Positions 61,780 through 64,000 of a stretch of 64,000 nt of DNA are shown here, piece by piece (within the stretch, counting starts at the first letter, position 1; each line of letters opens with the position of its first letter). The notes under the pieces were generated by a model that was given only the letters and a program-made list of their open reading frames with translations, was not told where the DNA came from and ran no database searches. Source of the DNA: Variovorax flavidus (GTDB taxonomy: Bacteria; Pseudomonadota; Gammaproteobacteria; Burkholderiales; Burkholderiaceae_C); assembly GCF_030317145.1 (NCBI RefSeq), contig NZ_JASZYE010000001.1, positions 62,001 to 126,000 of the forward strand. Reading direction: 5' to 3'. Position numbers and translations under genes: made by a program.

Positions 61780-64000
61780 GTGACTTCAACTTCCTCCAAG
61801 CCTCACGACATCCAGTCCCTCGACACGTTGACCGGGGGCGCCTTCACTGCGCCCACATCCGGGGAGCGTGCGCAGCGCATCCGCGAGTGGCTCGCGAGCA
61901 ACCCGGCGCCCGAGCGCGTGCAGGACGTGTTCAAGGAAATGAGCGGCCGCGACAAGGGTGCGGCGCGCCCGCTGCGCGAAAAGCTCGACGAACTCCGCCG
62001 CGCCAAGGACCAGGAGGCCATCGCGGTCGAGTGGACGCACAAGGCGGAGGCCTTGCTGGCGCAGCCCAAGCTCAACATCGCCGACGCGCTTGCCTGGCAG
62101 CGCGATGCGGCAAAGGCGGGTGCCCCCTTGTCCCGGGAGCCGCTCGCGGGCTTCAAGCTGCGGCTCGCCGAGCGTGTGAAGGGCATCGAGGATCTGCAGC
62201 ACCGCGCGCAGGTCCATCGCGAAGCGGCCGTGCTGCTGGCGCAGCGCTTCGAGGTGCTGTCGACCAAGAGCTGGCGTGACGCCCAGGCCGCGGAGGAAGC
62301 CCTGCGGGCCGACGTCGCGCACTGGCAGCAACAGGCTGCCGAAATCACCGCCGACGGCAACTGGAGCAGCCTCGACGCGAGGTTTGCACCCCAGCTCGAA
62401 TCCTCCAAGGCGCAGCTTCTGGTGGTGTCCGACGCATTCCATGGCGCGCTGGCCCAGGCCCAGGCCGCGGCGGCCGATGCCGCCGCGCCGCTGCCGCCCG
62501 TGCCCGTGTGGGCTGACGAACTGCGCATTGCGCGAGGTGGCGCGCCCGAGGTCGCACCGGTTGCAGCGCAGAAGCCCGCAGCGCCGAAGGTCGATCCAGA
62601 AAAGCGCGCTGCCGCGCAGGACGCCGTGCAGGCCGCGCTGGTCAAGCTCGAACAGGAAACCGCTGAAGGCCACGGCAAGGCCAGCGCCGGAGCGGCCGCT
62701 GCGCTGCGCGCGGTGCTCAAGGAGCACGGCCGGCTGGTCGACGCTCCGCTCGAAGCCCGCGTGCATGCGGCCTTGGTCGCCGCCGGCGAGCTCGAAGGCT
62801 GGCAGCGTTGGAGCGCCGACAAGGTTCGCGAAGAACTGGTCGCCAAGGCCGAAGGTCTGCTGAAGCGCCCGGAGGGTCAGGCTCTGGGCGGCCGCAAGAT
62901 GCAGGAAACCCTGCGCAGCTTGCGTGAGCAGTGGAAGCAGTCCGACCAGGGCGGCGTGCCCAACCACGCGCTCTGGAAGCGTTTCGACGAAGCATGCAAC
63001 GAAGCCCACAAGGTCGTGGAGGCCTGGCTCGAAAAGGTCCGCGCCGATGCGGCCGAGCACCGCGCCCAGCGCGTCGCGCTGATCGAGGAAGTGAAGGCCT
63101 GGGCGGCAGAGCATGCGCAGGCATCGGACCTGAAGGCGCACAACCGCGCACTGCATCAGTTCGCCGACCGCTGGCGTGACGCCGGCCACGTCGGCGAGAA
63201 GGTGTTTGCCGAGCTCCAGACGCAATGGACCGAAGTCTTCGGCGCCGCACGTGCGCCGTTCGAGGCCGCGCAGAAGGCGAGCGTCGAGCGTCGGCAGGCC
63301 ATGATTGCCGAGGCGGCCGAGCTTGGCGCCGCGCCGATGTTGCGCATCGACGCCGTCAAGGCGCTGCAGCAGCGCTGGCAGGCGGAAGCCCAGTCGGTGC
63401 CGCTCGACCGTCGTCACGAACAGAAGATGTGGGACGCCTTCCGCGCCCCGATCGACGAGGCGTTCAATCGCAAGAGCGCGGAGCGCGAAAAGGCTTCTGC
63501 CGCGATGAGCGAGCACGACCGCCACGTGCTGAACGCATCGAAGGCGCTCGAAGCAGCCAACAGCACCGGCGATGCGCAGAAGATCCGCGCCGCCGTGGCG
63601 CAGCTGGAAGCCGCAATGCGCGGTGAAGCGCCCCCGCCTGCGCCCAAGACAGCAGCGGCGGTGGAGCCGACTCAACCGGCGCAAGCCGACGGCCCCGCCG
63701 TGGGCGCCACGGAAGTGGTCGCCCCGGGGCAGGCTGCAGCCGAGTTCAGCGAAAGTGCCGGGCAGTCGCCTGCGCCCGAAGACGCCGAAGCGGCGCCTGC
63801 CGACGTGCCGGCCGAGGTTGCCGCGCCCGCAGCCGATCTGATCGCTCCCGCCGACGGCGCAGACCCGTCGGCACGTTCGGACGCCGACGCGACCGAAACC
63901 AGCCCGACGCCGGCAGCACCTCCCAAGCCCTCGCCCAAGCCGGTGATCGCAGTGCGTGGCGATGACCGGCCAGGGAACAAGAAGGCCGAACCCGCGCCGA
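61780..64000 (+). CDS. DUF349 domain protein, 3' end outside window
   Basis: The frame opens with GTG at 61780 and stays open to the last base, giving at least 740 residues. The helical, highly charged sequence has repeated W/R-rich helices (EAHKVVEAWLEK, LRSLREQWKQSDQG, HQFADRWRDAGHVG), typical of DUF349 repeats, and from about residue 620 a Pro/Ala/Glu-rich tail that ends near VIAVRGDDRPGNKK. The ribosome site is weak, so the start is uncertain. Function unknown; DUF349 proteins are widespread in Burkholderiales. Confidence 0.85.
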   Translation, partial: MTSTSSKPHDIQSLDTLTGGAFTAPTSGERAQRIREWLASNPAPERVQDVFKEMSGRDKGAARPLREKLDELRRAKDQEAIAVEWTHKAEALLAQPKLNIADALAWQRDAAKAGAPLSREPLAGFKLRLAERVKGIEDLQHRAQVHREAAVLLAQRFEVLSTKSWRDAQAAEEALRADVAHWQQQAAEITADGNWSSLDARFAPQLESSKAQLLVVSDAFHGALAQAQAAAADAAAPLPPVPVWADELRIARGGAPEVAPVAAQKPAAPKVDPEKRAAAQDAVQAALVKLEQETAEGHGKASAGAAAALRAVLKEHGRLVDAPLEARVHAALVAAGELEGWQRWSADKVREELVAKAEGLLKRPEGQALGGRKMQETLRSLREQWKQSDQGGVPNHALWKRFDEACNEAHKVVEAWLEKVRADAAEHRAQRVALIEEVKAWAAEHAQASDLKAHNRALHQFADRWRDAGHVGEKVFAELQTQWTEVFGAARAPFEAAQKASVERRQAMIAEAAELGAAPMLRIDAVKALQQRWQAEAQSVPLDRRHEQKMWDAFRAPIDEAFNRKSAEREKASAAMSEHDRHVLNASKALEAANSTGDAQKIRAAVAQLEAAMRGEAPPPAPKTAAAVEPTQPAQADGPAVGATEVVAPGQAAAEFSESAGQSPAPEDAEAAPADVPAEVAAPAADLIAPADGADPSARSDADATETSPTPAAPPKPSPKPVIAVRGDDRPGNKKAEPAP

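Noticed and set aside
61786..63684. 632-codon - strand frame at the end of the window
   Set aside because: The + strand DUF349 frame is open to the window end with typical charged helices; the opposite frame is a His/Arg-rich shadow.

Overview
The window is a GC-rich chromosomal segment that reads as a betaproteobacterium of the order Burkholderiales, most plausibly family Comamonadaceae (Variovorax-like). This rests on several features: two Bug-type periplasmic binding proteins plus a Comamonas-type trimeric porin, the glyA-nrdR / ribD-ribE-ribBA-ribH-nusB block, PilY1-type minor pilins, a DUF349 protein and a DUF748 protein. The assignment is inference from gene content; no rRNA or tRNA gene was seen.

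1-16729 (+ strand) is a catabolic island: two SDR enzymes, a cupin, an alpha/beta hydrolase, an IclR regulator, a thiamine-diphosphate decarboxylase-like enzyme, an L-aspartate dehydrogenase-like enzyme, an aldehyde dehydrogenase, a two-domain extradiol-type VOC protein, a Bug binding protein, an FAD hydroxylase resembling 6-hydroxynicotinate 3-monooxygenase, two small proteins, a Rieske oxygenase with its VanB-type reductase, a RidA deaminase, a porin and an ACS-type MFS permease. Together they suggest uptake, hydroxylation, ring cleavage and deamination of a nitrogen-containing aromatic or heteroaromatic acid. The substrate is not known from sequence.

16747-26700 holds a molybdenum hydroxylase operon (Bug, large, medium and small subunits, CoxG) divergent from a MarR regulator. 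Next come an HD-domain / class II aldolase pair divergent from a CRP/FNR regulator, then an ABC-type amino-acid binding protein. Several intergenic palindromes look like operators for these regulators.

26930-35462 is mixed housekeeping and accessory: two hypothetical proteins, trmB, gluQ, a renalase-like flavoprotein, and a LysR regulator divergent from pirin, DoxX, flavodoxin and a second pirin, then trhO. 35543-39591 carries dnaE and a PAP2 phosphatase.

39583-57287 (- strand) is almost uninterrupted: lytic transglycosylase, glyA (behind a ZTP riboswitch), nrdR, six type IV pilus genes (fimT-pilV-pilW-pilX-pilY1-pilE), ribD, ribE, ribBA, ribH, nusB, an aminotransferase, ybgC, tolQ, tolR, tolA, a membrane protein and an amidase. 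From ribE to tolQ every junction overlaps by 1 or 4 nt. 57288-57881 is a structured non-coding gap. It is followed on the + strand by a large DUF748 protein and a DUF349 protein that runs off the end of the window.

The most striking non-coding signal is a family of five related elements of about 90 nt (near 1179, 7898, 21310, 23222 and 33031). Each begins within 7 nt of a stop codon on the same strand, and each ends in a hairpin whose outer stem changes by compensatory substitutions between copies.
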